DNA of 64,000 nucleotides. Origin: Chloroflexota bacterium. Lineage in GTDB: Bacteria; Chloroflexota; UBA11872. The position numbers and the translations under genes were made by a program. Where the stretch lies: the NCBI GenBank assembly GCA_022821645.1, contig JAJEDE010000001.1:62001-126000 (forward strand). Reading direction: 5' to 3'. A model generated the notes under the pieces. The model did not search any database. It was not told the origin of the DNA and saw only the letters and a program-made list of their open reading frames with translations. Numbering within the stretch: position 1 is the first letter of the stretch; each line of letters begins with the position of its first letter. Below are positions 9,157 to 17,428 of the stretch, piece by piece.

Positions 9157-10214
9157 TTCGTCGCGCCATTTGCCTGGCCCTGGCCGCCGTTCTGCTGACG
9201 GCCTGCGGAGCAGTGGCGCCGCCGCTGCCCGAGCCGCCGCCCAACCGATTCGATGCCTCCGCGTTGCCCCCCATCGATCTGCCCCGCGACGACGCTCCGC
9301 ACGCGAACCTGACCGAGTGGTGGTACGTCAGCGGCCATCTGCAGACGGCTGAAGGCGATCCCTTTGGCTTCGAGTTCGCGCTCTTCCAATCAGTCCGGGC
9401 AGGCGCCCCGCCGGGATACGCCGCGCACTTTGCCGTCACCGACGTCGGCCGCCAGCGCTTCCACTACGGCGAGCGCACCGAGGTGGCCGACCCGTACGCG
9501 ACGCAGCCAGGCCAGCCAACCGGCCTCGACCTCGCCGTGGAGGGCTGGACCCTGCGCGACGTGCCCGGAGGCTTTTCCATCTCCGCCGGACTCGACACCG
9601 TCGCGCTCCAGGTGGAGCTCATTCCCTCCAAGCCGGCCGCGGTCCACAACGAGAACGGCATCCTGGACTTCTCGCCGTACGGTTGGAGCTACTACTACTC
9701 CTATACCCGCGCCGCCGTCCGTGGTGTCCTGCTGGACCAGGGCCTGCCGCGGCCGGTGACCGGCACCGCCTGGATCGACCACCAGTGGGGTGACTTCATC
9801 TCCGTCACCTCCGGTGGCTGGGACTGGTACAGCGTCCAGCTGGCGGACGGCCGCGACTTCACGGCCTCAGTCGTCCGCGACGAATCCGGCGCCACCGTGT
9901 TGCAGTACGGCACCCTGGTCGGCCCCGCCGGCGAAGCGAGACACCTGCGCGCCGACGAACTGGAGGTCCGAGCCACCGGCCGCTGGACCAGTCCACACAC
10001 GGGCGTGGTCTATCCGTCCGGCTGGACGATTTCAGTACCTGGCGAAAGTCTGCGCTTGCGCCTGGAACCGTTCCTTCGCGACCAGGAACTCGACACCCGT
10101 GCCAGCACCGGCGTGGTTTATTGGGAAGGCGCCGTCCACGTCAGCGGTGACAATGGCGAGGCTGGCCTGGGCTACGTGGAACTGACCGGCTACGGGCCTC
10201 CGCCTGCGGCGTGA
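9153..10214 (+). CDS. Lipocalin-like (AttH/CrtC-type) lipoprotein
   Basis: A 353-residue exported lipoprotein: signal sequence with lipobox LTAC (Cys18), then a short Pro-rich stretch and a two-barrel lipocalin-like domain. The EWWYVSGHL motif and the later GTAWIDHQWGDF segment are the hallmarks of the AttH / carotenoid 1,2-hydratase (CrtC) superfamily, often annotated as predicted secreted hydrolase. The ATG overlaps the MMPL stop (ATGA at 9153-9156), so the two are probably co-translated. A combined role in handling a lipid or terpenoid at the cell surface is inferred. Enzymatic activity is not established by the sequence. Confidence 0.82.
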   Translation: MIRRAICLALAAVLLTACGAVAPPLPEPPPNRFDASALPPIDLPRDDAPHANLTEWWYVSGHLQTAEGDPFGFEFALFQSVRAGAPPGYAAHFAVTDVGRQRFHYGERTEVADPYATQPGQPTGLDLAVEGWTLRDVPGGFSISAGLDTVALQVELIPSKPAAVHNENGILDFSPYGWSYYYSYTRAAVRGVLLDQGLPRPVTGTAWIDHQWGDFISVTSGGWDWYSVQLADGRDFTASVVRDESGATVLQYGTLVGPAGEARHLRADELEVRATGRWTSPHTGVVYPSGWTISVPGESLRLRLEPFLRDQELDTRASTGVVYWEGAVHVSGDNGEAGLGYVELTGYGPPPAA

Positions 10215-10269
10215 TGCGGCCGTCCGGCGTACCATCGATAGCCGCGCTGAACTGACGGAATCCAAAAAC

Positions 10270-11340
10270 ATGTCCGCTCGCCAAGCTCGCATCGGCGTCA
10301 TCGGCGCCGGCTGGTGGTCCACCTACACGCACATTCCGGGCCTGATCGACAATCCCGACGCCGACTTGGCCGCAATCTGCGACCGCAGCGAGGAGGCTTG
10401 CGAGCGCGCCACCACGGCCTTCCCCGGCCCGGCTGCCTACGTGGACCTCGAAGCCATGCTCGCCGAGACCGAGCTTGACGGCGTGATCATCGCTATTCCG
10501 CATGCCGCCCACTACGACGTGGCGGCGCGCTGCCTGGACGCGGGTCTCAACGTCATGCTGGAGAAGCCGATGGTGTTGACGGCCAAACACGCTGCCGACC
10601 TAATTCGACGCGCCGAGGCTCAGGCCGTGGAACTCATCATCGGCTACCCCTGGCATTTCACCCGCACGGCCGTTCGTGCCCGCGAGGTCCTGGGTTCGGG
10701 CGAGCTCGGCGCCATCCAGCATGTCGTCTGCACCTTTTCGTCGATGGTGGTCGAGTTCTACCGCGGCAACGACGCCGCATACCAGCCGGTATTCGACTGG
10801 ACGGTCGCCGGACCTGGCGACGTGTATGCCCGCCCCGAGCTATCCGGCGGCGGCCAGGGGCACCTGCAGATCACCCACTCGTCGGGTCTTATGTTCTTCG
10901 TGACCGGTCTGCGTCTGCGGCGAGTTAGCGCCCTGATGAACTCGTTCGACGTGCCAGTCGACCTCGTGGACGCAATGACCGTCGAATTCGAAGGCGGCGC
11001 CTTGGGCGTCGTGTCCAGCACCGGCAATGTGCCCGTGGGTGACGCCGGCCAGCTGGACGTACGCGCCTACTGCGAACACGGCTACGTGCTGCTGGACGCG
11101 ATCGCTGGCGCGCTGGAGATCCACCGCCGCGACGGGTCCATCGAGCGCGACCAACTGCCCGCGGACGATACCTACCCTCGCTTCGCGACCGCCGCCAACC
11201 TGGTGGACGTTTGCCTGGGTCGAGAGCCCAACGGTTCGCCGGCCAGGTTCGGACATCGATCCGTTGAACTGCTGGACGCCGCCTACCGCTCCGCCGAGGC
11301 CGGCGGCCGCATGATTGAGGTCAGCGATCTCTACGCCTGA
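10270..11340 (+). CDS. Gfo/Idh/MocA-family oxidoreductase
   Basis: A 356-residue NAD(P)-dependent oxidoreductase. The N-terminal Rossmann domain opens with IGVIGAGWW; the substrate-side motif LEKPM, whose lysine is the usual catalytic residue, is near residue 97, and a C-terminal alpha/beta domain follows. Family members act on sugars, inositols or cyclic polyols. It is one of four members of this family in the window and sits 55 bp after the lipocalin-like gene. The exact substrate cannot be read. Confidence 0.9.
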   Translation: MSARQARIGVIGAGWWSTYTHIPGLIDNPDADLAAICDRSEEACERATTAFPGPAAYVDLEAMLAETELDGVIIAIPHAAHYDVAARCLDAGLNVMLEKPMVLTAKHAADLIRRAEAQAVELIIGYPWHFTRTAVRAREVLGSGELGAIQHVVCTFSSMVVEFYRGNDAAYQPVFDWTVAGPGDVYARPELSGGGQGHLQITHSSGLMFFVTGLRLRRVSALMNSFDVPVDLVDAMTVEFEGGALGVVSSTGNVPVGDAGQLDVRAYCEHGYVLLDAIAGALEIHRRDGSIERDQLPADDTYPRFATAANLVDVCLGREPNGSPARFGHRSVELLDAAYRSAEAGGRMIEVSDLYA

Positions 11341-11665
11341 GTCGTCGGACCCGCCCTCAACCGCCGCCGGCGAACTAACGGTTGCGCCCCAGGCCGCCCT
11401 CGCGCTGCATACGGCGCTTCAGGACGACAACGGAAGCGAGAATCAGACCCGCGCCATCCGAATATCACTCGACACGTCCAACCGAATGCGCCTGTCCGTG
11501 AGCGACATCTGGGAGGGCGATCGGAAAGTCGTCTTCGATGGCCGAATAATCCTGGTGGCCGAGCCCGAGGTGGCCGACGCTCTGGCCGGACGTACGCTGG
11601 CCATTCAGACGACGGGTGGACGAGCCGGCTTCACGCTCCGACCGACACGCGACGCGGAGGCCTAG
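11315..11665 (+). CDS. IscA/HesB-like protein without cysteines
   Basis: A 116-residue reading frame opening with TTG inside the 3' end of the preceding gene. After about 20 residues it reads LTVAPQAALALHTAL, a long middle section and GRIILVAEPEVADALAGRTL...GRAGFTL, which follows the A-type Fe-S carrier (HesB/IscA) fold. The three cysteines that hold the cluster in that family are all absent, so it should not bind a cluster this way. The start is uncertain because no ATG or GTG fits. Its stop overlaps the convergent thioredoxin gene by 4 bp. Family assignment is from pattern resemblance only. Confidence 0.5.
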   Translation: MRSAISTPESSDPPSTAAGELTVAPQAALALHTALQDDNGSENQTRAIRISLDTSNRMRLSVSDIWEGDRKVVFDGRIILVAEPEVADALAGRTLAIQTTGGRAGFTLRPTRDAEA

Positions 11666-12252
11666 GCCGGCGCGGCGGCCAGCACCGGCGCGAGCAGTTC
11701 GTCAAGGTCTTCGTCGGTCAGCGGACCTACCCAGCGGCGCACCAGCACGCCCTGGCGGTCAATCACAAAGGTCTCGGGTAAGCCGGTCACGCCGAACTCG
11801 ACCGGAATCAGTCGCGTGGCGTCTTCGGCATTCGGATAGGTCACGCCCATCTCGTTGAGAAACTCGATGGCCGCGGCCTCGTCGTCCCAGACGTCGATGC
11901 CCAGGAGGGTCACGCCGGCGGACTCCAGCCGCTCGGCGGCCCGCTGCAGCACCGGCGCTTCCACGCGGCATGGCGGGCACCACGTGGCCCAGAAGTTCAA
12001 TACGACGATCCGCCCGCGAAAGTCCGATAGCTGAATCCGCTGGCCGTCAAACGAGGTCAGCACAAAGTCCGGCGCCGGCCGCGGACGAACGTCGGTGGCG
12101 CGTCCGATCGAGATGATCCCCAGGCCGCTGCGCTCGTTTCCGCCTCGCATAACCAGCCCGATTACCACGATCAACGCCACCAGCGCCGCCACCCCGGCGA
12201 TCGCCGCCACAAGTTGCGGGACGGTCAGCCGCTGAGGCTGGGTCGTGTCCAC
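11662..12252 (-). CDS. TlpA/ResA-type thioredoxin, membrane-anchored
   Basis: A 196-residue protein with one N-terminal transmembrane anchor (residues ~12-36) and an outward thioredoxin domain of the AhpC-TSA/redoxin class. The redox motif is WCPPC (Cys92, Cys95), followed by the cis-Pro in GLPETF. Such proteins keep cysteines reduced outside the cytoplasm, for example for cytochrome c assembly. The start is GTG 12252. It is divergent from a second TlpA-like gene and a CcdA gene, which would supply electrons. Confidence 0.9.
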   Translation of the reverse strand: MDTTQPQRLTVPQLVAAIAGVAALVALIVVIGLVMRGGNERSGLGIISIGRATDVRPRPAPDFVLTSFDGQRIQLSDFRGRIVVLNFWATWCPPCRVEAPVLQRAAERLESAGVTLLGIDVWDDEAAAIEFLNEMGVTYPNAEDATRLIPVEFGVTGLPETFVIDRQGVLVRRWVGPLTDEDLDELLAPVLAAAPA

Positions 12253-12416
12253 GGGCTGGCTGCTCCTGATTCGTCACCGGTGCCGGCTCTCGGCGAATTC
12301 GAGCATAGCCGCGACGCAATCCGGCCGCTTGTGTAGGCGATCTCACCGCCGCCGGCTCGCCACGCCACGCAAAATGTTTGGATAATTGCCTACGGGCAGC
12401 ACTCGGGGCGGACTGC

Positions 12417-13034
12417 ATGCGCGCACGCCGGAGCGAAGTCGGACGACGTCGGGTATTGGGCGGTATCGGCGTGGGAGTGCTTCTCACGGCCTGCGGCGAG
12501 ACCGCCGTTTCCGAATCCACGCCTGCGCCGACCAGCGCGGCCTCCACCGACGTTTCCGGCTTTCCCGCGGGCGAGGCGCGCCCCGCGGCCGACTTCCCGT
12601 TCGAGACCTACCAGGGGGCGGACCTGGTAGGCGGCGAAACCGTCCAGTTCAGCCAGATCATTGCGGCCGGTAAGCCGGTGGTCCTCAACTTCTGGGCGGC
12701 GCAATGCCCCCCCTGCCGGGTGGAAATGCCGGAGTTCGATCACGCGTGGCAGGCCGCCAGGGACCGCGTGCTGCTGGTGGGTTTGGACGTTGGACCGCTC
12801 ATCAACCTCGGCACGCGCGCCGAAGGGGAGGCGCTGGCCCAGGAGTTGGGCGTAACCTACCCCGTGGGAACCACGTCGGACGCCACCGTCATGCAGCGAT
12901 ACCAGGTCTTGGGCATGCCCTCCACCCTCTTCATCACGACGCAGTCCCAGATCGTTCGCCAGTGGACGGGCAGCCTGGACGAGGCGGCGCTGAGCAACCT
13001 GATCGACGAGCTGCTTCAGGCGTCCGGAGGCTGA
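12417..13034 (+). CDS. TlpA-type thioredoxin lipoprotein
   Basis: A 205-residue exported thioredoxin. The N-terminus RRRVLGGIGVGVLLTAC gives a lipobox with Cys26; the RRRVL start could also allow Tat export. The redoxin domain carries QCPPC (Cys97, Cys100) in place of the usual WCxxC, and the cis-Pro in GMPSTLF. ATG 12417 is preferred over an upstream TTG (12378), which would push the signal sequence inward. It is followed 12 bp later by ccdA, a natural redox pair. Confidence 0.88.
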   Translation: MRARRSEVGRRRVLGGIGVGVLLTACGETAVSESTPAPTSAASTDVSGFPAGEARPAADFPFETYQGADLVGGETVQFSQIIAAGKPVVLNFWAAQCPPCRVEMPEFDHAWQAARDRVLLVGLDVGPLINLGTRAEGEALAQELGVTYPVGTTSDATVMQRYQVLGMPSTLFITTQSQIVRQWTGSLDEAALSNLIDELLQASGG

Positions 13035-13046
13035 GGTGACCGCGCC

Positions 13047-13880
13047 GTGAGCGCCGGATCGGCGCGCAGTCCGTGGGTCGGGACAACATTGAGCTACGGC
13101 GTGCCGGGATTGCTGGTCGCCGTTCTGATCGGGGCGCTCATATCGGTCCAGGCAAACGCCGAGGCCGCCGTGTCGGATTTCGCCGGAGCCTTGCCGATCG
13201 GTTTCGCCGCCGCCGCCGGCGTCGTCGCCAGCGTGAACCCCTGCGGCTTCTTCATGCTGCCGGGCTACGTGGCCTACCAGCTGGGAACGCAGGAAGAAGG
13301 CTACGACCAACTCTCCGGCTTCCGACGCGTTGGACGGGCCCTGGCCGTGGGGTTGATGGCCACGCTCGGTTTCGTCCTGATTTTCGCCGCGGTCGGCGCG
13401 GTCATTGCCGCGGGCGGGAACTTCCTCGGCCGCGTTTTCCCGTTCCTGGGACTCACCGTCGGCGTCTTGATGGTGATCTTTGGCGCCTACCTGCTCATCA
13501 GCCACCGCTACATCGGCGTGCTGGCGGCCAGCCGCATCCAGGTCACGCCGCAGCGCAACCTCGGCAACGCGTTTGTCTTCGGACTCGGCTACGCCGTCGG
13601 GTCGCTCAGTTGCACCCTGCCGATTTTCCTGGTTGTTGTTGGCGGCGCGCTAGGCGCGGCAGGGTTCCTGGCTTCCTTCAGCCAATTCCTCGCCTTCGCC
13701 CTCGGTATGGGCGTGGTCGTCATCGCCGTCACCATCGGCGCCGCCATCTTCCGCGACGCCGTGGCCCGCTTCTTGCGCGGAGCCCTGCCGCACGTCCACC
13801 GCGCCAGTTCGTTGTTCCTGGTCGGCGCCGGCGGCTACCTGATCTACTACTGGGTCTTCTTCGCCGGGCTGAACCTCTAG
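13047..13880 (+). CDS. ccdA: CcdA-family thiol-disulfide electron transporter
   Basis: A 277-residue polytopic membrane protein of the CcdA/DsbD transmembrane family (DsbD_2). It passes reducing power from cytoplasmic thioredoxin to exported TlpA-like partners. The two redox cysteines are seen in VNPCGFF (Cys65) and SLSCTLP (Cys189), in the expected pseudo-symmetric helices. The GTG start follows the TlpA-type lipoprotein gene by 12 bp. It ends facing an acetyltransferase gene, overlapping by 4 bp. Confidence 0.9.
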   Translation: MSAGSARSPWVGTTLSYGVPGLLVAVLIGALISVQANAEAAVSDFAGALPIGFAAAAGVVASVNPCGFFMLPGYVAYQLGTQEEGYDQLSGFRRVGRALAVGLMATLGFVLIFAAVGAVIAAGGNFLGRVFPFLGLTVGVLMVIFGAYLLISHRYIGVLAASRIQVTPQRNLGNAFVFGLGYAVGSLSCTLPIFLVVVGGALGAAGFLASFSQFLAFALGMGVVVIAVTIGAAIFRDAVARFLRGALPHVHRASSLFLVGAGGYLIYYWVFFAGLNL

Positions 13881-14470
13881 ACCACGTCGGCTAGGCCGCC
13901 AGGAGCCCTCGAGCGGATCTCCTCCCACTCCTCCCGCAGGACCGCGTAGATGACACCGGCTTCGCGGGATGCGAGATCCTTTCCCCTGGGCGCGTGCGGA
14001 ATCGTCCCTTCGCACGTCATGCCGAGTCTGTCCATGACGCGAATCGAGGCCGTGTTCCGGGCATTCGCCCCCGCTTGCACCCGTGCCAGATCGGGCAACG
14101 ACGCGAACGCCGCATCAATCACAGCGCACGCTGCCTCCGTCATATACCCGCGTCCCCAGTGGCGCCGCGCCAGCGCGTAGCCCATCTCGGCGTTCCGGTG
14201 CTGGTGGTTGATCCGCAGATTGATCCCGCCCGATGCTCGCCCCGCAATCTCGATCGCCCAGATTGGATGGGGCGACCAATCCTCCAAGACCCAGCGCGCC
14301 ACCGCCTCTTCGGCATGGCGCCGCTCGTACGGCTTGGGCACCGGCAGAAACCGCGACCACTCCGGATCGGCGGCGTATGCCAGCACGTCGTCCGCATCCG
14401 CCAGCGACCACCGGCGCAGCACCAGCCGCTCCGTCTCGATTCGTTCCGGCAACAGCGGCACGCCGCTCAT
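13877..14470 (-). CDS. GNAT acetyltransferase (RimJ/RimL type)
   Basis: A 197-residue GNAT-fold N-acetyltransferase. It opens with ETERLVLRRWSLADADDVL, the typical RimJ/RimL start, and carries the acetyl-CoA loop in RRHWGRGYMTEA and the ARNTASIRVMDRLGM segment. It probably acetylates a protein N-terminus or small amine. Its ATG overlaps the stop of the preceding acetyltransferase (ATGA), and both share the same architecture, so they look like an old tandem duplication. Confidence 0.9.
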   Translation of the reverse strand: MSGVPLLPERIETERLVLRRWSLADADDVLAYAADPEWSRFLPVPKPYERRHAEEAVARWVLEDWSPHPIWAIEIAGRASGGINLRINHQHRNAEMGYALARRHWGRGYMTEAACAVIDAAFASLPDLARVQAGANARNTASIRVMDRLGMTCEGTIPHAPRGKDLASREAGVIYAVLREEWEEIRSRAPGGLADVV

Positions 14471-15045
14471 AAGTCCAACGCCCGCGGCATCCAGTCCGTC
14501 CGCAGCATTCCGTAGACCGCCAGGTCGATCAGCTCGCCCTGGCGCACGAAGGCGCGGCGCATCACCGCCTCGCGTTGCATCCCTGCCTTTTCCAAGACCC
14601 GAACCGACGCGATGTTGGGCGGATCGACGCGACCCCAGACGCGCCCTAGCTGCGTGTCCAGGAACACGCGATCCACCACCGCGCGGACAGCCTCCGTCGT
14701 CAGGCCCTGGCCTCGAAGGTCAGGCCGCATGGCGTAGCTCAATTCGGCTTGCGCGTGCTCGGGCTCGATGTTCAGCCCAACCCATCCCACCATCCGGCCA
14801 TCAATCTCAATGGCCCACGTCGGCTCGGTTCGCCAGTCCGCCAGCCGGCGCCGGGCGACCCAGCGCTCGGCGTCACGTCGCTGGTATGGCTGCCGCGCGT
14901 CCGGCAGCAGCCGCATCCAGATGTCCTCGCAGGCGAAACTGAACACGTCGTCCGCATCCTCCAGGCGCACCCGGCGCAGCGTCAGGCGACGCGTCCGGAT
15001 GGCCGCCGGCAGCTTGGCGACCTGGACTTCGTCATCAACGCCCAT
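14467..15045 (-). CDS. GNAT acetyltransferase (RimJ/RimL type)
   Basis: A 192-residue GNAT acetyltransferase, paralogous to the next gene in the operon. Seen: IRTRRLTLRRVRLEDADDVFSF at the start, acetyl-CoA loop MRPDLRGQGLTTEAV, and PPNIASVRVLEKAGM near the end. It is the first gene of a two-gene minus-strand unit and diverges from the peptide deformylase gene across 85 bp. Substrate unknown. Confidence 0.9.
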   Translation of the reverse strand: MGVDDEVQVAKLPAAIRTRRLTLRRVRLEDADDVFSFACEDIWMRLLPDARQPYQRRDAERWVARRRLADWRTEPTWAIEIDGRMVGWVGLNIEPEHAQAELSYAMRPDLRGQGLTTEAVRAVVDRVFLDTQLGRVWGRVDPPNIASVRVLEKAGMQREAVMRRAFVRQGELIDLAVYGMLRTDWMPRALDL

Positions 15046-15130
15046 CGTGTCGTCCTGAGTGCGGGAATGCTGCGAGCACCCGCAAGTCTGACGGATCGGC
15101 GCCCGGTCGGGCCGCTGCTAGCATCGCGTC

Positions 15131-15664
15131 ATGCTCCGTCGAGTTCTGGAACTCCCCGATCCTGTGCTTCGGGAGATCGCGCAACCGGTTCCCGGCGTCA
15201 CGCCTGAAATCGAGGCGCTGGTCGACGACATGTTCGCCACCATGCACGCCAATCTTGGCATTGGGCTGGCCGCGCCGCAGATCGGGGAACTCCTGCGGCT
15301 AGTCGTCATTGAGCTTCCCCCCGACAAGAAGGACCCGCAGGCGGGCGTGCCATACGTTCTAGTCAACCCCGAGGTGCGCCGGCTGGGCGAGCGCGAGGAA
15401 ATGTCCGAGGGCTGCCTCTCGCTGCCGGGCTTCCGCGCCCCGGTCGAGCGGGCGCGAAGCGCTACCGTGACGTACACCGGAATCGACGGTCGGCCGGCCC
15501 GCCTGGACGCTCGAGGCCTGCTGGCCCAGGCCCTCCAGCACGAAATCGACCACCTCAACGGCGTCCTGTTCATCGACCACCTGGACTCCCTCGCTGAACT
15601 CGAGCAGATTCCACCCGACGGCCTCAATTGGGTGCCTGCCGAGGACGACGAGGCCGAGTCGTAG
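15131..15664 (+). CDS. def: Peptide deformylase
   Basis: A 177-residue metalloenzyme that removes the formyl group from the N-terminal Met of new proteins. All three motifs are intact: GIGLAAPQIG (motif 1, from about residue 43), EGCLS with metal ligand Cys95 (motif 2), and HEIDH with ligands His137 and His141 and catalytic Glu138 (motif 3). Length fits the family. The ATG at 15131 gives the usual N-terminus ending in PDPVLREIA. No neighbour of the usual fmt/priA kind is present. Confidence 0.96.
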   Translation: MLRRVLELPDPVLREIAQPVPGVTPEIEALVDDMFATMHANLGIGLAAPQIGELLRLVVIELPPDKKDPQAGVPYVLVNPEVRRLGEREEMSEGCLSLPGFRAPVERARSATVTYTGIDGRPARLDARGLLAQALQHEIDHLNGVLFIDHLDSLAELEQIPPDGLNWVPAEDDEAES

Positions 15665-15674
15665 AGGGTGTGGA

Positions 15675-16211
15675 CTAGCGCGAGACTTCGCGGATGAGGT
15701 GCCGCAATTCAGGCACCAGCAGATCGCCCAGCGCCAGTTCCACCGCTGCCGTTGAGCCCGGCGAGCACACCACCAGCCCTCGCCGGTACTTGCCGGCCAC
15801 CGCTCGCGACAAAATCGACGCGGCGCCAATCTGGTCCCAGCTGGCCCGCCGGAACCACTCCCCGTAGCCGTCGAGCACCTTTTCCAGCATTGGCGTAACC
15901 GTGTCCACCGTGATGTCCCGGTCGCCCAACCCGGTACCGCCCGTGCAGAAGACGAATCGGCACCCGGCCTCAATGGCGGCGTCGACCGCCGCGCGAATGT
16001 CGTCGGCCTCGTTGCGGATCAGGGCCTCGTGGATGACCTCGTGCCCGCCGGTCTGGATGAGGGCGGCCGCCGTTCGCCCGGAGCGGTCCGTCCGCTCGGT
16101 GCGGCTGTCGCTGATTACGATGACGGCGCAGGGCACCGCGCCAATCCCCTCGGCTTCGTGCCGGTGTTCGCGCGTCGATGCCGATGCGTCGTGCCGATGG
16201 TCGTGACTCAC
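15675..16211 (-). CDS. moaB: MoaB/Mog-type molybdopterin adenylyltransferase
   Basis: A 178-residue member of the MoCF_BD family that adenylylates molybdopterin for molybdenum insertion. Seen: VIVISDSRTERTDRSG at the start of the domain, the FCTGGTGLGDRDITVDT signature, and the PGSTAAVELAL segment near the end. The first ~24 residues are an extra tail rich in His (SHDHRHD...EHRHE), a possible metal-binding extension. The GTG start (16211) is divergent from moaD-moaE, so a molybdenum cofactor locus is likely. The moaA, moaC and moeA genes are not here. Confidence 0.92.
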   Translation of the reverse strand: MSHDHRHDASASTREHRHEAEGIGAVPCAVIVISDSRTERTDRSGRTAAALIQTGGHEVIHEALIRNEADDIRAAVDAAIEAGCRFVFCTGGTGLGDRDITVDTVTPMLEKVLDGYGEWFRRASWDQIGAASILSRAVAGKYRRGLVVCSPGSTAAVELALGDLLVPELRHLIREVSR

Positions 16212-16287
16212 GCGCCTCTCGCCTTGGCTACAGGTTCGGACCGGAAATCATACCCAGCGGATTAGCCGCCGCTGGTAGGCTCGAACA

Positions 16288-16587
16288 ATGGCCAGAACCA
16301 AGCCCCCACCGTCCGCATCGCCCGCCGTGGCGCCCGCCGCGATCAGCGTGCGCATCTTGTTCTTCGCCTCACTGGCCGACCTGATGGGCGAACGGCGGCG
16401 CAGTCTGCAGCTACCGGCCGGCTCCACCATTGCCGACGCCCTGCGCGACATGGCGATTGAAGTTCCCGACCTGGCAGCCCGTACGCCGCACGTGTCGTTC
16501 GCCGTCAACGAAGCCTTCGTGACCGCCGACGCCCCCTTGTCGGACGGCGACGAACTGGCCCTCATCCCCCCGGTATCCGGCGGATGA
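16288..16587 (+). CDS. moaD: Molybdopterin synthase small subunit
   Basis: A 99-residue ubiquitin-like sulfur carrier. The C-terminus ends in PVSGG; the terminal Gly-Gly is where the thiocarboxylate forms for transfer to the pterin. The first ~18 residues are an Ala/Pro-rich extension before the ISVRILFFASLAD start of the fold. Its stop overlaps the moaE start (ATGA at 16584-16587), as expected for subunits made in equal amounts. Confidence 0.93.
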   Translation: MARTKPPPSASPAVAPAAISVRILFFASLADLMGERRRSLQLPAGSTIADALRDMAIEVPDLAARTPHVSFAVNEAFVTADAPLSDGDELALIPPVSGG

Positions 16588-17015
16588 TCGTCGAACTCAC
16601 GTCCGACCCGATCGACGTGCCGCGGCTGATCGCCCACGTCAACCAACCGTCCAACGGCGGCATCTGTACCTTTCTCGGTGTCGTTCGCGACAACGCCGAG
16701 GGCCGCCCGGTCGTCAAGCTCGGCTACGAGGCCTACGAATCAATGGCCGTCGCCCAAATGTGCACGATCGTGGAAGAAGCCATGCAGCGCTGGGACCTTG
16801 ACGCCGTGGCCTTGTCCCACCGCACCGGCGAACTGCAAATCGGCGAGGCCAGCGTCGCCATCGCGGTTGGCGCCCCACACCGCGCCGAGGCCTTCGAAGC
16901 CTGCCGCTACATCATCGACACTCTCAAGACCCGCGTCCCCATCTGGAAGAAAGAGTTCTTCCAGGACGGCGCCGTCTGGGTCGAACCGGTCTCGTCTCAG
17001 CCGTCAACGCAGTAG
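16584..17015 (+). CDS. moaE: Molybdopterin synthase catalytic subunit
   Basis: A 143-residue MoaE protein. With MoaD it converts cyclic pyranopterin monophosphate to molybdopterin. Seen: GGICTFLGVVRDNAEG, the YEAYESMA segment, AIAVGAPHRAEAFEACRY, and the active-site lysines in LKTRVPIWKKE near the end. Length is typical. Translation is coupled to moaD by a 4-bp overlap. Confidence 0.95.
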   Translation: MIVELTSDPIDVPRLIAHVNQPSNGGICTFLGVVRDNAEGRPVVKLGYEAYESMAVAQMCTIVEEAMQRWDLDAVALSHRTGELQIGEASVAIAVGAPHRAEAFEACRYIIDTLKTRVPIWKKEFFQDGAVWVEPVSSQPSTQ

Positions 17016-17037
17016 GCCGGGCCGCAGGGGCGCGGGG

Positions 17038-17262
17038 TCAGCCGAAGCGTTCACGGCCTTCGCGGACCGTGGCGACAATCTCAGCCGTCGTCACACCCAG
17101 GTCGACCCCCTCAACGTCCAGCACTGACTTAAGCGAGTCCTCAGGGCGAACTTCGAAGGCCCGTCCGTCTTGATGGCGCACCAAGGCCGCACCGTCCTGC
17201 TTCGCGGCGTCCAGTAGAGCAGCGAGGTTCCGCCTGGCTTCGCGGAAGCTGAAGACTCTCAT
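17038..17262 (-). CDS. Phd/YefM-type antitoxin, no toxin partner
   Basis: A 74-residue protein whose start MRVFSFREARRNLAALLDAA matches the DNA-binding half of Phd/YefM antitoxins, followed by an HQDGRAFEVRPED turn. The C-terminal half, ending EIVATVREGRERF, would be the toxin-binding tail. The ATG at 17262 is chosen from the motif; the frame stays open upstream but reads as noise. No adjacent PIN, Doc or RelE gene is seen on either side, so it is an orphan or a stand-alone regulator. Confidence 0.7.
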   Translation of the reverse strand: MRVFSFREARRNLAALLDAAKQDGAALVRHQDGRAFEVRPEDSLKSVLDVEGVDLGVTTAEIVATVREGRERFG

Positions 17263-17428
17263 GATTTGATGCTTCTGACCGGCGCAGCAGTGTGGCAGCA
17301 CGAGGCTTTGCTGCCGACGCCCACCCAAGGCTCGTAGACCGAACCTCGGGTCGACCCGGAATCGATCCGGGCCCTGTCGAACCGGCGGCGCTTGAAGCGC
17401 TGAGCCTGTCGAAGCTGCCTTAAGAGGT

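Noticed and set aside
17290..17400. tRNA-like GGTCGACCCGGAATCGATCC stretch
   Set aside because: A T-arm-like sequence is present but no acceptor stem, D-arm or anticodon arm could be matched.
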